Of a stretch of DNA of 64,000 nucleotides, positions 18,232-26,960 are shown piece after piece. The stretch spans positions 1-64,000 of the forward strand of contig CAVYXQ010000023.1 in the NCBI GenBank assembly GCA_963772555.1, written 5' to 3'. Below the pieces are notes generated by a model. It saw nothing but the letters and a program-made list of their open reading frames with translations. It was not told the origin of the DNA and did not search any database. Position 1 is the first letter of the stretch. Each line of letters begins with the position of its first letter. A program made the translations under genes and the position numbers. Source of the stretch: Roseiarcus sp963772555. Its GTDB lineage: Bacteria; Pseudomonadota; Alphaproteobacteria; Rhizobiales; Beijerinckiaceae.

Positions 18232-19137
18232 ATGGCCGCGTCGCTCCCTGTCATTGCAGGCAAGTCGGGGCTTGCCCGCTACTTGCAGGAAATCAAGCGG
18301 TTCCCGATGCTGGAGCCGCAAGAGGAATATATGCTGGCGAAGCGCTGGCGCGAGCACGGCGACCGCGAGGCCGCGCACAAGCTCGTGACCTCGCATCTGC
18401 GCCTGGTCGCGAAGATCGCGATGGGCTATCGCGGCTACGGACTGCCGATCGGCGAAGTCATTTCCGAGGGCAACGTCGGTCTGATGCAGGCGGTCAAGCG
18501 CTTCGAGCCGGACAAAGGCTTCAAGCTCGCCACCTACGCGATGTGGTGGATCCGGGCCTCGATCCAGGAATACATTCTGCGCTCGTGGTCGCTGGTGAAG
18601 ATGGGCACCACGGCGAGCCAGAAGAAGCTGTTCTTCAATCTGCGCAAGGCGAAGAGCCGCATTTCCGCCTTTGAAGAGGGCGACCTGCGCGACGACCAGG
18701 TCGAAACGATCTCGCGGCGCCTGGGCGTCGCCAAGCAGGATGTGATCGAGATGAATCGCCGCCTCGGCGGCGACGCTTCCCTCAACGCGCCTCTGCGGGA
18801 GGACGGCGAGGGCGAGTGGCAGGACTGGCTGGTCGACGAGACCGCCGACCAGGAATCGCTGCTCGCCGAGCGTGAGGAATCGGACGCCCGCCACAACGCG
18901 CTCAGGGGCGCGCTGTCGGTGCTCAATCCGCGCGAGCGGCGCATCTTCGAAGCGCGGCGACTGGCCGACGACCCGATCACATTGGAAGAGCTGTCAGCCG
19001 AGTTCGGCGTCTCCCGCGAACGGGTGCGCCAGATAGAGGTCCGCGCTTTCGAGAAGGTGCAGCAGGCGGTGAAAGCCGGCGTGGCCAAAATTCAACTGCC
19101 GAAGCGGCAGGCTGCGGCGGCGCTGCCCGCCCGGTAA
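18232..19137 (+). CDS. rpoH: RNA polymerase heat-shock sigma factor RpoH
   Basis: 301 residues. Region 1.2/2 reads GLARYLQEIKRFPMLEPQEE, followed by SHLRLVAKIAMGYRGYGLP (2.1-2.2), FKLATYAMWWIRASIQEYIL (2.3-2.4), and region 4.2 helix-turn-helix VSRERVRQIEVRAFEKVQQA. The RpoH box around QKKLFFNLRKAKSRI, diagnostic for sigma-32 and its FtsH/DnaK control, is present. GGAGG lies six bases before ATG 18232. Alphaproteobacteria often have several rpoH copies; this one matches the main type next to rluD. Confidence 0.96.
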   Translation: MAASLPVIAGKSGLARYLQEIKRFPMLEPQEEYMLAKRWREHGDREAAHKLVTSHLRLVAKIAMGYRGYGLPIGEVISEGNVGLMQAVKRFEPDKGFKLATYAMWWIRASIQEYILRSWSLVKMGTTASQKKLFFNLRKAKSRISAFEEGDLRDDQVETISRRLGVAKQDVIEMNRRLGGDASLNAPLREDGEGEWQDWLVDETADQESLLAEREESDARHNALRGALSVLNPRERRIFEARRLADDPITLEELSAEFGVSRERVRQIEVRAFEKVQQAVKAGVAKIQLPKRQAAAALPAR

Positions 19138-19249
19138 GTCTCCGCTAACTTGATGCGCGCGCACTTGAAAAAGCGGTGGCGGATCCGCGCGCCCGCAGCG
19201 AAAGTAAGGTAGGCTGCGCGCACGTTGTCTCGTGAAAAAAGGTCCATCC

Positions 19250-20713
19250 ATGTCCGCGACCCGTTTCCGCCGCCGGCTTGTCCGCGCGTCGCTGCTCACG
19301 GCCGTTCTGGGCGCCGCCCCGGCGTTCGCCGCCGATAAGCCGGCGACGCCGGAAGGCGCCCTTCAGCTCAGGGCGTTCTTCTCCAGGCTGCTGCCGGCCG
19401 CCTTCTCCGGGTCGCATCCGCTGATCGCCGTGACGCCGGAAGGTTCGGACTACCTGGTGACGATGGACCTCAGCGCGGTCAACGATCTGATCAAGGGGGC
19501 CGGAACCTCTTACGATCCCGTCACCATCCTCTACAAACTCGTCGAGCAGGACGACGGCCGGTGGCGGATCGCGGTAGAGCAGCTTCCCAAGATCGGCTTT
19601 CGCGCCAAGGATGCGACGGGCAGCCTCGAGTTCGACAACTTCCGGCAAACCGCCGTGATCGACCCGGCTATCGCCTGGTTTCTCAGCGGGTCGGCGAGCG
19701 CGGCGAAAGGGACGGTGAAATTCGCCACCCCGCAACTCGACCAGACGGTCAATTCCGACTACCTCAGCGCGGATCTGGCGACGACGGCAAAGGGCGACGG
19801 CTCGGTCTCCACGACGGCGAAGGAGGAGATTGCCGGTCTCTCAATCGCCGCCAAGGGCGTCAGCGCGAGGAACGAGCCCGTCAACTGGAGCGCGCAGATC
19901 GACAAGGCGCAGGTCGATATCGGCATCGACGGCTTGATGTCGCGCAAGGTCTTCGACGCCTGGTCTCTGGTCGCCGATCATCCCGACCGCGACGACCTCG
20001 CCCAGCACGAAGCCGAGCTCAAGGGTCTCTTGAAGGCGATCGCAGCCCCGGGACTGAAGTTCGCCGAGGGAATCGAGGCGAAGCATGCCGTCGTCGCCTC
20101 GGCGATCGGGGCCGTCGCCCTCGGCGACGTCAAATATGAGGTCGGCGCAGCCAACCTCGGACCGCAAAGCGCCCTCAAAATCGGCGTCTCCGTCGACGGC
20201 TTGAGCCTGCCCGCCGGCCTCGCGCCGGCCAACGCCGCCGATCTCGTCCCGTCGAAACTGGACTTGGCCGTCGAGCTCAAGGGGTTCGACCTCAGCGCGG
20301 CCGCAAACGAGGCGATCGCCGACATGCATATCGGCGGCAAAGGACCGCTCATTTCCGACCCTGACTCCGCCAAGGTGGCGGCGGCGCTTTTCGGCGCCGG
20401 TCCTCTGAAGATTGTCATCGCGCCCTCGCATGTCGCGTCGAAGACGCTCGTCCTAGACTTCGACGGGGTGGTCCAATACCTGGCCAACAAGGCCTCGGGG
20501 TCGCTGACGATTCACGCGCACGGGTTCGATACGGCGATGGCGACGGTCAAAGGCCTCGAGCCGGAGGTCCAGGAAAAGGCGCTTCCGGTGCTGGCGATGG
20601 CGAAGGGCCTCGCCAAGACGGAAAGCGACGGCGCGCTGACCTGGGTCCTCCAGGTCGACGACGATCGGTCGATCAAAGTCAACGGCATTCCGCTCGGCAA
20701 GGCGCCGAACTGA
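19250..20713 (+). CDS. Exported DUF2125-like protein
   Basis: 487 residues with a signal peptide (RRRLVRASLLTAVLGAAPAFAA, cleavage likely after AFA). The rest is a long beta-rich repeat-like sequence (VTPEGSDYLVTMDLSAVNDL, VNWSAQIDKAQVDIGIDGL, KLDLAVELKGFDLSAAANEA) ending in VDDDRSIKVNGIPLGKAPN. The pattern resembles the DUF2125 family of alphaproteobacterial periplasmic proteins, which has no known function. ATG 19250 is preferred over GTG 19232 because AAAAAAGG lies just upstream and it starts the signal peptide cleanly. Single gene. Confidence 0.7.
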   Translation: MSATRFRRRLVRASLLTAVLGAAPAFAADKPATPEGALQLRAFFSRLLPAAFSGSHPLIAVTPEGSDYLVTMDLSAVNDLIKGAGTSYDPVTILYKLVEQDDGRWRIAVEQLPKIGFRAKDATGSLEFDNFRQTAVIDPAIAWFLSGSASAAKGTVKFATPQLDQTVNSDYLSADLATTAKGDGSVSTTAKEEIAGLSIAAKGVSARNEPVNWSAQIDKAQVDIGIDGLMSRKVFDAWSLVADHPDRDDLAQHEAELKGLLKAIAAPGLKFAEGIEAKHAVVASAIGAVALGDVKYEVGAANLGPQSALKIGVSVDGLSLPAGLAPANAADLVPSKLDLAVELKGFDLSAAANEAIADMHIGGKGPLISDPDSAKVAAALFGAGPLKIVIAPSHVASKTLVLDFDGVVQYLANKASGSLTIHAHGFDTAMATVKGLEPEVQEKALPVLAMAKGLAKTESDGALTWVLQVDDDRSIKVNGIPLGKAPN

Positions 20714-20924
20714 ATCGAGCGGCAAGTCTGCGGCGCCAACGTTCGAATCGCGTCAGGGCTTCGGGAAGCGGGAGCCCGGGTTTTGCCAGATCAGCGAGCT
20801 GCTCGACATACCGTTGCGCACCACCTCCGTGCTTCGCGACGCATCCGGAGATGGGGGGAGACGGGCCGCGCGCAGATCGACAAAAACTTGCGCAAATCCG
20901 GTGGGCTATACTCTTGCGGGTCCC
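20714..20924. other. Intergenic region after the DUF2125-like gene
   Basis: 211 bases between convergent genes. No coding sequence, strong hairpin or repeat is recognised. Confidence 0.5.
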
Positions 20925-22004
20925 TCATCCTGATGCCTCGCTGTAGTCGCTATCGTCCAGCGAGGCTAGGCGGTGAAGCGTGATGCTGTGCAACTGCATC
21001 ACGCCTTCGATGGCCCCGGTCAGCATCTTTAGGCGCACCTCGATCGGTTTGAGCGGATCGTCGACCTGGAACCGCACCTGGCAGCCGTGAACCCCCTTTT
21101 GCGGCAATTTGGCCTGCACGATCGAGAGGACCTTACCGGCGGTCACGTCGATCTCGAACAAGTCCTCAGAAAAACAGTCGCTGGTCTCGATCGAGACGTC
21201 GACGCTCCACGCTCCGGCCGGAAGCGCGAAATAGGGCCCGTAGTGGATGAACCGCGCTGGGCCGGTCAGGTCGATCGGTCCGATCGTCAGCCGGTCCGGA
21301 AACTCGGGCCGCAACAGCGCATAGACCGGCCATTCCAGCTTCTCGAGCCGCTGGCCCCGGGCAATCCCGCTGTATTGCGGCGAGAGAAAATCGATGAGCC
21401 CGTTTTCGAGCGGACTTTGCCGCTCCAGTCTCTCGCGGGCGTCCTCCCGGATTGCGACAACCTTCCGCGCATAGTTGCCGAGCGTCACATCGGAACGTTC
21501 GGCGCAACCCAGCGCCCGCAAGACCTTCCCCAGGTTTGCCGCCTCCAGACGCAAGGCATAGAGATCGGCGAGATCGGCGAGGACCTCGGTCAGCTTTCTT
21601 TGCGGATCGTTGATCACCGCCGTATAGGGCGACGGCGTCGTTATGATCGGCTCGATGTTGACCAGCGCCATCGACGCGAAGCGGGCCGCGGCCGCGCCAT
21701 AGAACTCGCGGGAAACCACCGAGAGGTGGGCGATGGTGGTGAAATCCTCAGCGCAGACTGTCATCGGCGCATCTGCGCCGATGAGGGTGGTGATAAGATC
21801 AGGCTGCGGGTAGTCGGAAAGGATGACAACCGGCTTGCCGTCTCTCGCCGAGGGGGTGGGGAACTTGGCGCGCAAAGTGGCGAGAGAATTCGCATGGACG
21901 ACGACGTGCTGACCCAGGGTCGCATCCGTCAGGGCGCGTACGGCGTTGGCCGTCGCGTAAAACAGCGGCGATGGGGTGCCGAGAACCGAAATCAGCCGGG
22001 TCAT
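20925..22004 (-). CDS. Hypothetical protein with C-terminal beta domain
   Basis: 359 residues, no signal peptide or membrane helix. The N-terminal half is alpha/beta (ISVLGTPSPLFYATANAVRA, GKPVVILSDYPQPDLIT, FTTIAHLSVVSREFYGAAAA). The C-terminal 130 residues are beta-rich (FIHYGPYFALPAGAWSVDVS, EIDVTAGKVLSIVQAKLP, IEVRLKMLTGAIEGVMQLHS), which resembles the small jelly-roll modules appended to some polysaccharide-related proteins where YGPY.xLPxG is typical. I do not recognise a named family; a role in surface polysaccharide handling is only a guess. It lies alone between convergent and unassigned DNA. Confidence 0.6.
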   Translation of the reverse strand: MTRLISVLGTPSPLFYATANAVRALTDATLGQHVVVHANSLATLRAKFPTPSARDGKPVVILSDYPQPDLITTLIGADAPMTVCAEDFTTIAHLSVVSREFYGAAAARFASMALVNIEPIITTPSPYTAVINDPQRKLTEVLADLADLYALRLEAANLGKVLRALGCAERSDVTLGNYARKVVAIREDARERLERQSPLENGLIDFLSPQYSGIARGQRLEKLEWPVYALLRPEFPDRLTIGPIDLTGPARFIHYGPYFALPAGAWSVDVSIETSDCFSEDLFEIDVTAGKVLSIVQAKLPQKGVHGCQVRFQVDDPLKPIEVRLKMLTGAIEGVMQLHSITLHRLASLDDSDYSEASG

Positions 22005-22537
22005 CGATGCTCAAGCAAAGCCGGCTCCCCTAGACTACAGCGTCCAGGCGCTCAAAAATAGGATCGATATCGAAGAGGGAGCCGGGGAGCGCCCGCGGTC
22101 GGCCCCGCCGGGAGCGGGGAAAGCGGTTGAAAGCTTCGATATCGAACAAGAGGCCACGGCGCTGCGGCTTCTCGGTCCAGTAGATCGAGCCGCGGGCGGA
22201 TCCCCGCGTCCATGGAGGAGGGGCCAGCATCGGTCGACTGCAGCGTCGCTTCGGTGGCCATCGGCGCTTAGGAGCGATGTCTTCAACGGCCGGGCGGCTG
22301 CTTTCCTTGCAAAGGGCGACTTTCGTCCAGGCCACTTTCCAATCGACATCTGCGCCCCATCCAGACGACCCCGAAACACTTAGTTCCGAGCGCCTACGTA
22401 CAGCGAACAGCCGCATGCGGTAAAGTGGCGCCGGCCATCGTACGCGTGGGCACGGCTTATGACGCAGTTAGCCACGGTTGATGGCCAAAAGAGACCGCAC
22501 CTCTGCCCGACAGTTCAGGCGGTCGTCGCTCGCTCGC
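22005..22537. other. 533-base region with no confident gene
   Basis: The minus strand is open from 22416 to 22030 (128 codons, start ATG 22416). Its product ends with two similar stretches, RGLLFDIEAFNRFP and GSLFDIDPIFERL, each containing LFDI(E/D). The overlapping frames are equally open and no ribosome-binding site or family is recognised, so this may be a decayed gene or chance. Nothing else is seen. Confidence 0.3.
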
Positions 22538-23725
22538 CTACCCCAACTCCACCGCCATAGCGGTCGCCTCGCCGCCGCCGATACACAGCGAGGCGACGCC
22601 GCGCTTCAGCCCGCGCGCGCGCAAGGCTCCGATCAGCGTGACCAGGATGCGGGCGCCGGAGGCGCCGATGGGGTGGCCGAGCGCGCAGGCGCCGCCATTG
22701 ACGTTGACCTTCTCATGGCTGAGACCGAGATCGCGCATCGCCGCCATCGGGACGACGGCGAAGGCCTCGTTGATTTCGAAGAGATCGACGGACTCCCTGC
22801 TCCAGCCGGTCTTGTCGAAGAGACGCTTGAGCGCGCCGATCGGGGCGACCGGAAAATCTTTTGGCGCGGTGGCGTGCGTCGTATGCGCGACGACCCTGGC
22901 CAGCGGCGCCGCGCCACGCTTTTCGGCCTCGCTCGCCCGCATCATGACGAGCGCCGCGGCGCCGTCCGAAATGGAGCTCGAATTCGCGGCGGTCACCGTG
23001 CCGCCGTCGCGGAACGCCGGTTTCAACGTCGGGATCTTGTCGGGACGCGCCTTCGGCGGCTGCTCGTCGGTCGATACTATCGTCTGGGCCTTGCCGGCCT
23101 TGACCGGGACGTCCGCGATCTCCCAGGCGAACGCGCCGTCGTTGATCGCGCGGTTGGCGCGCTCGAGAGAGGCGAGCGCGTACGCGTCCTGCGCTTGCCG
23201 CGTGAACTGGTAGGCTTCGGCGCAGTCCTCGGCGAACGTCCCCATGAGACGGCCCTTGTCGTAGGCGTCCTCGAGCCCGTCGAGAAACATGTGGTCGAGC
23301 GCGCGGCCGTGACCCATGCGGTAGCCGGAACGCGCCCGATCGAGCAGATAGGGCGCGTTGCTCATGCTCTCCATGCCGCCGGCGACGACGATGTCGGAGG
23401 ATCCGGCGCGGATGAGATCGGTCGCCACCATGGCGGCCTTCATGCCCGAGCCGCACATCTTGTTGACCGTGGTGCAGCCGGCGGCGAGCGGAAGCCCCGC
23501 GCCGAGCGACGCCTGCCGCGCGGGCGCCTGGCCCTGACCCGCCGGCAAGACGCAGCCCATCAGCACTTCGTCGACGCTCTCCGCCGGAAGGCCCGCCCGC
23601 TCGACGGCAGCGGAGATCGCGCGGGCCCCGAGCGCCGGGGCTGGGACGTCTTTCAAATCGCCGAGAAAGCCGCCCATCGGCGTGCGCGCCGCGCCTACGA
23701 TGACAATGGCGTCTTCGGCGTTCAT
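22538..23725 (-). CDS. Acetyl-CoA C-acyltransferase (thiolase)
   Basis: 395 residues, usual thiolase length. Catalytic residues: nucleophile Cys91 in NKMCGSGMKAAM, the histidine in NEAFAVVPM-region partner GGACALGHPIGASGARI, and the second cysteine in SLCIGGGEATAMAVE. GQGQAPARQASLGAGLP is the usual substrate-loop region. It condenses two acetyl-CoA to acetoacetyl-CoA (PHB synthesis) or cleaves 3-ketoacyl-CoA. The single-gene context does not show which; the distant bdhA suggests a PHB/ketone-body cycle in the cell. Divergent from the ThiF-family gene with 71 bases between starts. Confidence 0.93.
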   Translation of the reverse strand: MNAEDAIVIVGAARTPMGGFLGDLKDVPAPALGARAISAAVERAGLPAESVDEVLMGCVLPAGQGQAPARQASLGAGLPLAAGCTTVNKMCGSGMKAAMVATDLIRAGSSDIVVAGGMESMSNAPYLLDRARSGYRMGHGRALDHMFLDGLEDAYDKGRLMGTFAEDCAEAYQFTRQAQDAYALASLERANRAINDGAFAWEIADVPVKAGKAQTIVSTDEQPPKARPDKIPTLKPAFRDGGTVTAANSSSISDGAAALVMMRASEAEKRGAAPLARVVAHTTHATAPKDFPVAPIGALKRLFDKTGWSRESVDLFEINEAFAVVPMAAMRDLGLSHEKVNVNGGACALGHPIGASGARILVTLIGALRARGLKRGVASLCIGGGEATAMAVELG

Positions 23726-23796
23726 GGCCCTTGCTCCGTTTGGGTATGCGGCGCGACTATCGCTTGTCGCCCGCGAGCGTGTAAACTCGACGGCCG

Positions 23797-24600
23797 ATGA
23801 GCCTTTCGAGCGAAGAAATCGAGCGCTACGCGCGCCAGATCGTGCTGCGCGGCGTCGGCGGCCCGGGGCAAAACAAGCTCAAGGCCGCTCGCGTCCTTGT
23901 CGTCGGCGCCGGAGGGCTGGGCTCGCCCGCGCTGCAGTATCTCGCCGGGGCCGGGGTGGGAACGCTCGGGATCGTCGACGACGACGACGTCGCCCTCTCG
24001 AACCTGCACCGGCAGATCATCCACGCGACCGCGAGCGTCGGTCGACCGAAGGCCGAAAGCGCGGCGGAGGCGATCGGGCGCCTCAATCCGCACGTCGCGG
24101 TCGAACCCATCCGGATGAGGCTGAACGGCTCCAACGCGCGCGCTCTCGTGGCGCAATTCGACGTCGTGCTCGATGGCTCCGACAACTTCTCCACACGCTA
24201 CGCGCTGTCCGACGCCTGCTATCATGAGCGCCGTCCCCTCGTTTCCGCCGCGCTCGGCGAATTCGACGGCACGCTGACGACGCTGAAGCCGTACGAGACC
24301 GGCGCCGATGGCCGCCCGAACCCGACCTACCGCTGCCTTTTCCCCGACGCGCCGCCTCCCGGGACGATCCCGACCTGCGCGGAGGCGGGAGTCCTCGGCG
24401 CGCTTGGCGGCGCGCTCGGCTCGCTGATGGCGCTCGAAGCGATCCGCGAGATCGTCGGCGGATTTGGCGACGGCGACGCCGGCCTCGTCGGCCGGCTCCT
24501 GATGATCGACGCGCGCGCGATGCGGTTCGAAACCCTGAGCTACGCCTGGGACGAGACGAACCCGCTCAGCGGGAAAGCGGCCTTGGCCTTGTCCCGCTGA
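23797..24600 (+). CDS. moeB: MoeB/HesA/ThiF-family adenylyltransferase
   Basis: 267 residues of the E1-like family that adenylates the C-terminal Gly-Gly of MoaD or ThiS. Visible are ERYARQIVLRGVGGPGQNKL, the ATP-binding VLVVGAGGLGSPALQYLAGAG, DDDDVALSNLHRQIIH, and the catalytic-site RCLFPDAPPPGTIPTCAEAG. Of the four zinc cysteines in E. coli MoeB, the first pair is reduced to one (PTYRC rather than CxxC) and the C-terminal pair is absent (ends DETNPLSGKAALALSR). Such zinc-less members are common in alphaproteobacteria. MoeB would supply molybdopterin for the CO dehydrogenase, but a ThiF-like role is possible. Confidence 0.82.
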   Translation: MSLSSEEIERYARQIVLRGVGGPGQNKLKAARVLVVGAGGLGSPALQYLAGAGVGTLGIVDDDDVALSNLHRQIIHATASVGRPKAESAAEAIGRLNPHVAVEPIRMRLNGSNARALVAQFDVVLDGSDNFSTRYALSDACYHERRPLVSAALGEFDGTLTTLKPYETGADGRPNPTYRCLFPDAPPPGTIPTCAEAGVLGALGGALGSLMALEAIREIVGGFGDGDAGLVGRLLMIDARAMRFETLSYAWDETNPLSGKAALALSR

Positions 24601-24607
24601 CAGCGGC

Positions 24608-25381
24608 TCAAACGTCGTCGAAGCCTCCGCCGTCGCCGCCCGACGAATCGTCGAACGAGGAATCGTCGATGTAGCCGGCGTCGTCGGGAACGCCCGGATC
24701 GAATTGGGCGGCATCCATCGGATTGCCGGATTGGTTGCCGGTCCCGTCCTCGAAGATGTTGACGGTCTCGTTGCCGCCGCCGGGGAAGCCTGTCCCGCCG
24801 AAGCCGCTGCCGCCGAAGAGGCCACCGCCCGAGTGGCCGCCGAACAGGCCGCCAAGCAGGTTCCCAAGCGCGACGCCGCCGGCGACGCCGGCCGCGGTCG
24901 ACGCGGCATTCTGCAGGAACCCGCCGCCGCGGCTCGGCGCCGGCGCGCCCCACGGCCCGGGCTGCTGCGGAGCCCCATACTGTGGTTGCGGCGGGGGCGG
25001 GTAGCCGGGCCCCGGCGCCGGCGCGGGGCCGGGCCCGCGCTGGTACGCGGCAGGGTCATAATTTGGACGGGGCGGCTGGGCCGCCGAGGGAGCGCCGCCG
25101 CCAAAGATCGTTCGGCCCAGGTTGCCGAGGAAGCTTCCCTGTTCCTGCTGCTGATCGGCATTGGGACGCGTCGCCGCCTCGAGTTCGGCGATCCGGTGGG
25201 CCGCAGCCTCCAGGGCGTGCTGCTGAACGAGCACGGTTTGAGCGAGGACATAGGGCGCGAAGGGCGCGCTGCGCGTTGCGTCGTTGATGAAGGCCTCGGC
25301 CTGCGCGTCGCGCGGCGTGGCGCTGGTCGCTTTGATGCGCTCGAACAGATCGGCGAGCATCTGGCGTTCTTCGGGGGTCAT
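24608..25381 (-). CDS. DUF2076-family protein
   Basis: 257 residues from ATG 25381. The N-terminal helical domain TPEERQMLADLFERIKATSA with QAEAFINDATRSAPFAPYVLAQ is the DUF2076 signature (periplasmic ligand-binding sensor-like annotation in databases, function unproven). The middle is Pro/Gly/Gln-rich, then a glycine-rich stretch (GVALGNLLGGLFGGHSGGG) and an acidic tail ending GGDGGGFDDV. The open frame runs 108 bases further upstream, but the family starts at the chosen Met. Convergent with the ThiF-family gene (7 bases between ends). Confidence 0.8.
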   Translation of the reverse strand: MTPEERQMLADLFERIKATSATPRDAQAEAFINDATRSAPFAPYVLAQTVLVQQHALEAAAHRIAELEAATRPNADQQQEQGSFLGNLGRTIFGGGAPSAAQPPRPNYDPAAYQRGPGPAPAPGPGYPPPPQPQYGAPQQPGPWGAPAPSRGGGFLQNAASTAAGVAGGVALGNLLGGLFGGHSGGGLFGGSGFGGTGFPGGGNETVNIFEDGTGNQSGNPMDAAQFDPGVPDDAGYIDDSSFDDSSGGDGGGFDDV

Positions 25382-25624
25382 GTCGCTCTCCACAATCGGC
25401 CTGGAAGGCCGCGCCGGGCATATGGCCCCTGGTTGCGACCAATCCAAGACGGTTTCTGCGGCTTTTTCGGCTGGATCGGCGCCTCCCATGCCTATTGAGG
25501 GAGCGCGCCTTTACTCCGGCAAACCGATCGTTTACGCGTTTTTCGCAACAAGCCCCGGCTGCAGCCTGTTGTCGCTGTCGGCCGGGGTTTCGCACGTTTG
25601 AGGAGCGAGGAGAGCGGAGCTTCG

Positions 25625-26920
25625 ATGGCCAATGTCGTCGTTGTCGGCGCCCAGTGGGGCGACGAGGGGAAGGGCAAGATCGTCGACTGGCTGTCGATCG
25701 GGGCCGACGTGGTCGTGCGGTTCCAGGGCGGCCACAACGCCGGCCACACCTTGGTGATCGATGGAAAGGTCTTCAAGCTTGCCCTCCTTCCGTCGGGCAT
25801 TGTGCGTCCAGGCAAGCTTTCGGTGATCGGTAACGGCGTCGTGCTCGATCCCTATCATCTGGCCGGAGAGATCGAGCATATCGGCGGCCTCGGGGTCGAA
25901 GTGACGCCCGACAATCTCAAGATCGCGGAGAACGTCCCACTCATTCTGTCGCTGCATCGCGAACTCGACGCGCGCCGCGAATCGGGCGGAGGCGGCGTGG
26001 TCAAGCTCGGCACCACCAAGCGCGGCATCGGCCCGGCATACGAGGACAAGGTCGCCCGACGGGCCATCAGGCTCATGGATCTGGCGGAACCGGAGTCGCT
26101 CGACGACAAGATCGAGCGCCTGCTCGCGCATCACGACCCGCTTTGCCGTGGAATGGGCGTGCCGGCGCCGAGGTTGAGCGACGTCCGAAACGAGCTTCTC
26201 GCCATCGCGCCGAAGGTCCTGCCGTTCATGGCGCCGACATTCGAACTTCTCGATCGTGAGCGGCGCGCGGGAAAGCGCATCCTGTTCGAGGGCGCCCAGG
26301 GCGCCATGCTCGACATCGATCACGGCACCTATCCATTCGTCACGTCATCGAACACGGTCGCCGCCAACGCCGCGACCGGCTCCGGTCTCGGTCCCGGCGC
26401 CATCGGCTACGTGCTCGGCATCGCCAAAGCCTACGTGACCCGGGTCGGCGCCGGTCCGTTCCCGACCGAACTCGACAACGAAATCGGGCGACGAATTGGA
26501 CAGCGGGGCGCGGAATTCGGCACCAACACCGGCCGGCCACGTCGTTGCGGCTGGTTCGACGCGGTGCTCGCGCGTCAGGCCGTGCGGATCTGCGGCATCG
26601 ACGGGCTCGCGCTGACGAAGCTTGACATTCTGGACGGCTTCGAAGAGATCAACGTCGCGACAGGCTATCGGCTGGACGGCCGGGAGATTCACTACCTGCC
26701 GGCCTCCCAATCGGCCCAGGCGCGGATCAAGCCTATTTACGAAACGATCGAGGGCTGGCGAGGGGTCACGAGCAAAGCGCGTTCGTGGAACGATCTTCCG
26801 GCGCAGGCGATAAAATATGTCCGCCGGATCGAGGAGCTGGTCGGCGCTCCGGTTGCGCTCCTGTCCACCAGCCCTGAGCGCAACGACACGATTCTTGTGC
26901 GCGATCCTTTTCAGGACTAA
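25625..26920 (+). CDS. purA: Adenylosuccinate synthetase
   Basis: 431 residues, standard length. Catalyses GTP-dependent joining of IMP and aspartate, the first committed step to AMP. Motifs: VVVVGAQWGDEGKGKIVDWL with the catalytic Asp, FQGGHNAGHTLV with the catalytic His, GTTKRGIGPAYEDK, LFEGAQGAMLDIDHGTYPFV, and RPRRCGWFDAV, and LTKLDILDG for GTP binding. ATG 25625 has GGAGCGAGGAGAG upstream; the in-frame extension to 25598 is not conserved. Gene 26961 follows after 40 bases. Confidence 0.98.
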   Translation: MANVVVVGAQWGDEGKGKIVDWLSIGADVVVRFQGGHNAGHTLVIDGKVFKLALLPSGIVRPGKLSVIGNGVVLDPYHLAGEIEHIGGLGVEVTPDNLKIAENVPLILSLHRELDARRESGGGGVVKLGTTKRGIGPAYEDKVARRAIRLMDLAEPESLDDKIERLLAHHDPLCRGMGVPAPRLSDVRNELLAIAPKVLPFMAPTFELLDRERRAGKRILFEGAQGAMLDIDHGTYPFVTSSNTVAANAATGSGLGPGAIGYVLGIAKAYVTRVGAGPFPTELDNEIGRRIGQRGAEFGTNTGRPRRCGWFDAVLARQAVRICGIDGLALTKLDILDGFEEINVATGYRLDGREIHYLPASQSAQARIKPIYETIEGWRGVTSKARSWNDLPAQAIKYVRRIEELVGAPVALLSTSPERNDTILVRDPFQD

Positions 26921-26960
26921 GGGGTTTTTCGCGCTTATCGGGAGAGCGGGCGACTGTTGA

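Noticed and set aside
22030..22416. 128-codon open frame on the minus strand
   Set aside because: Other frames are equally open, no ribosome-binding site or family is visible; reported only as part of an unassigned region.
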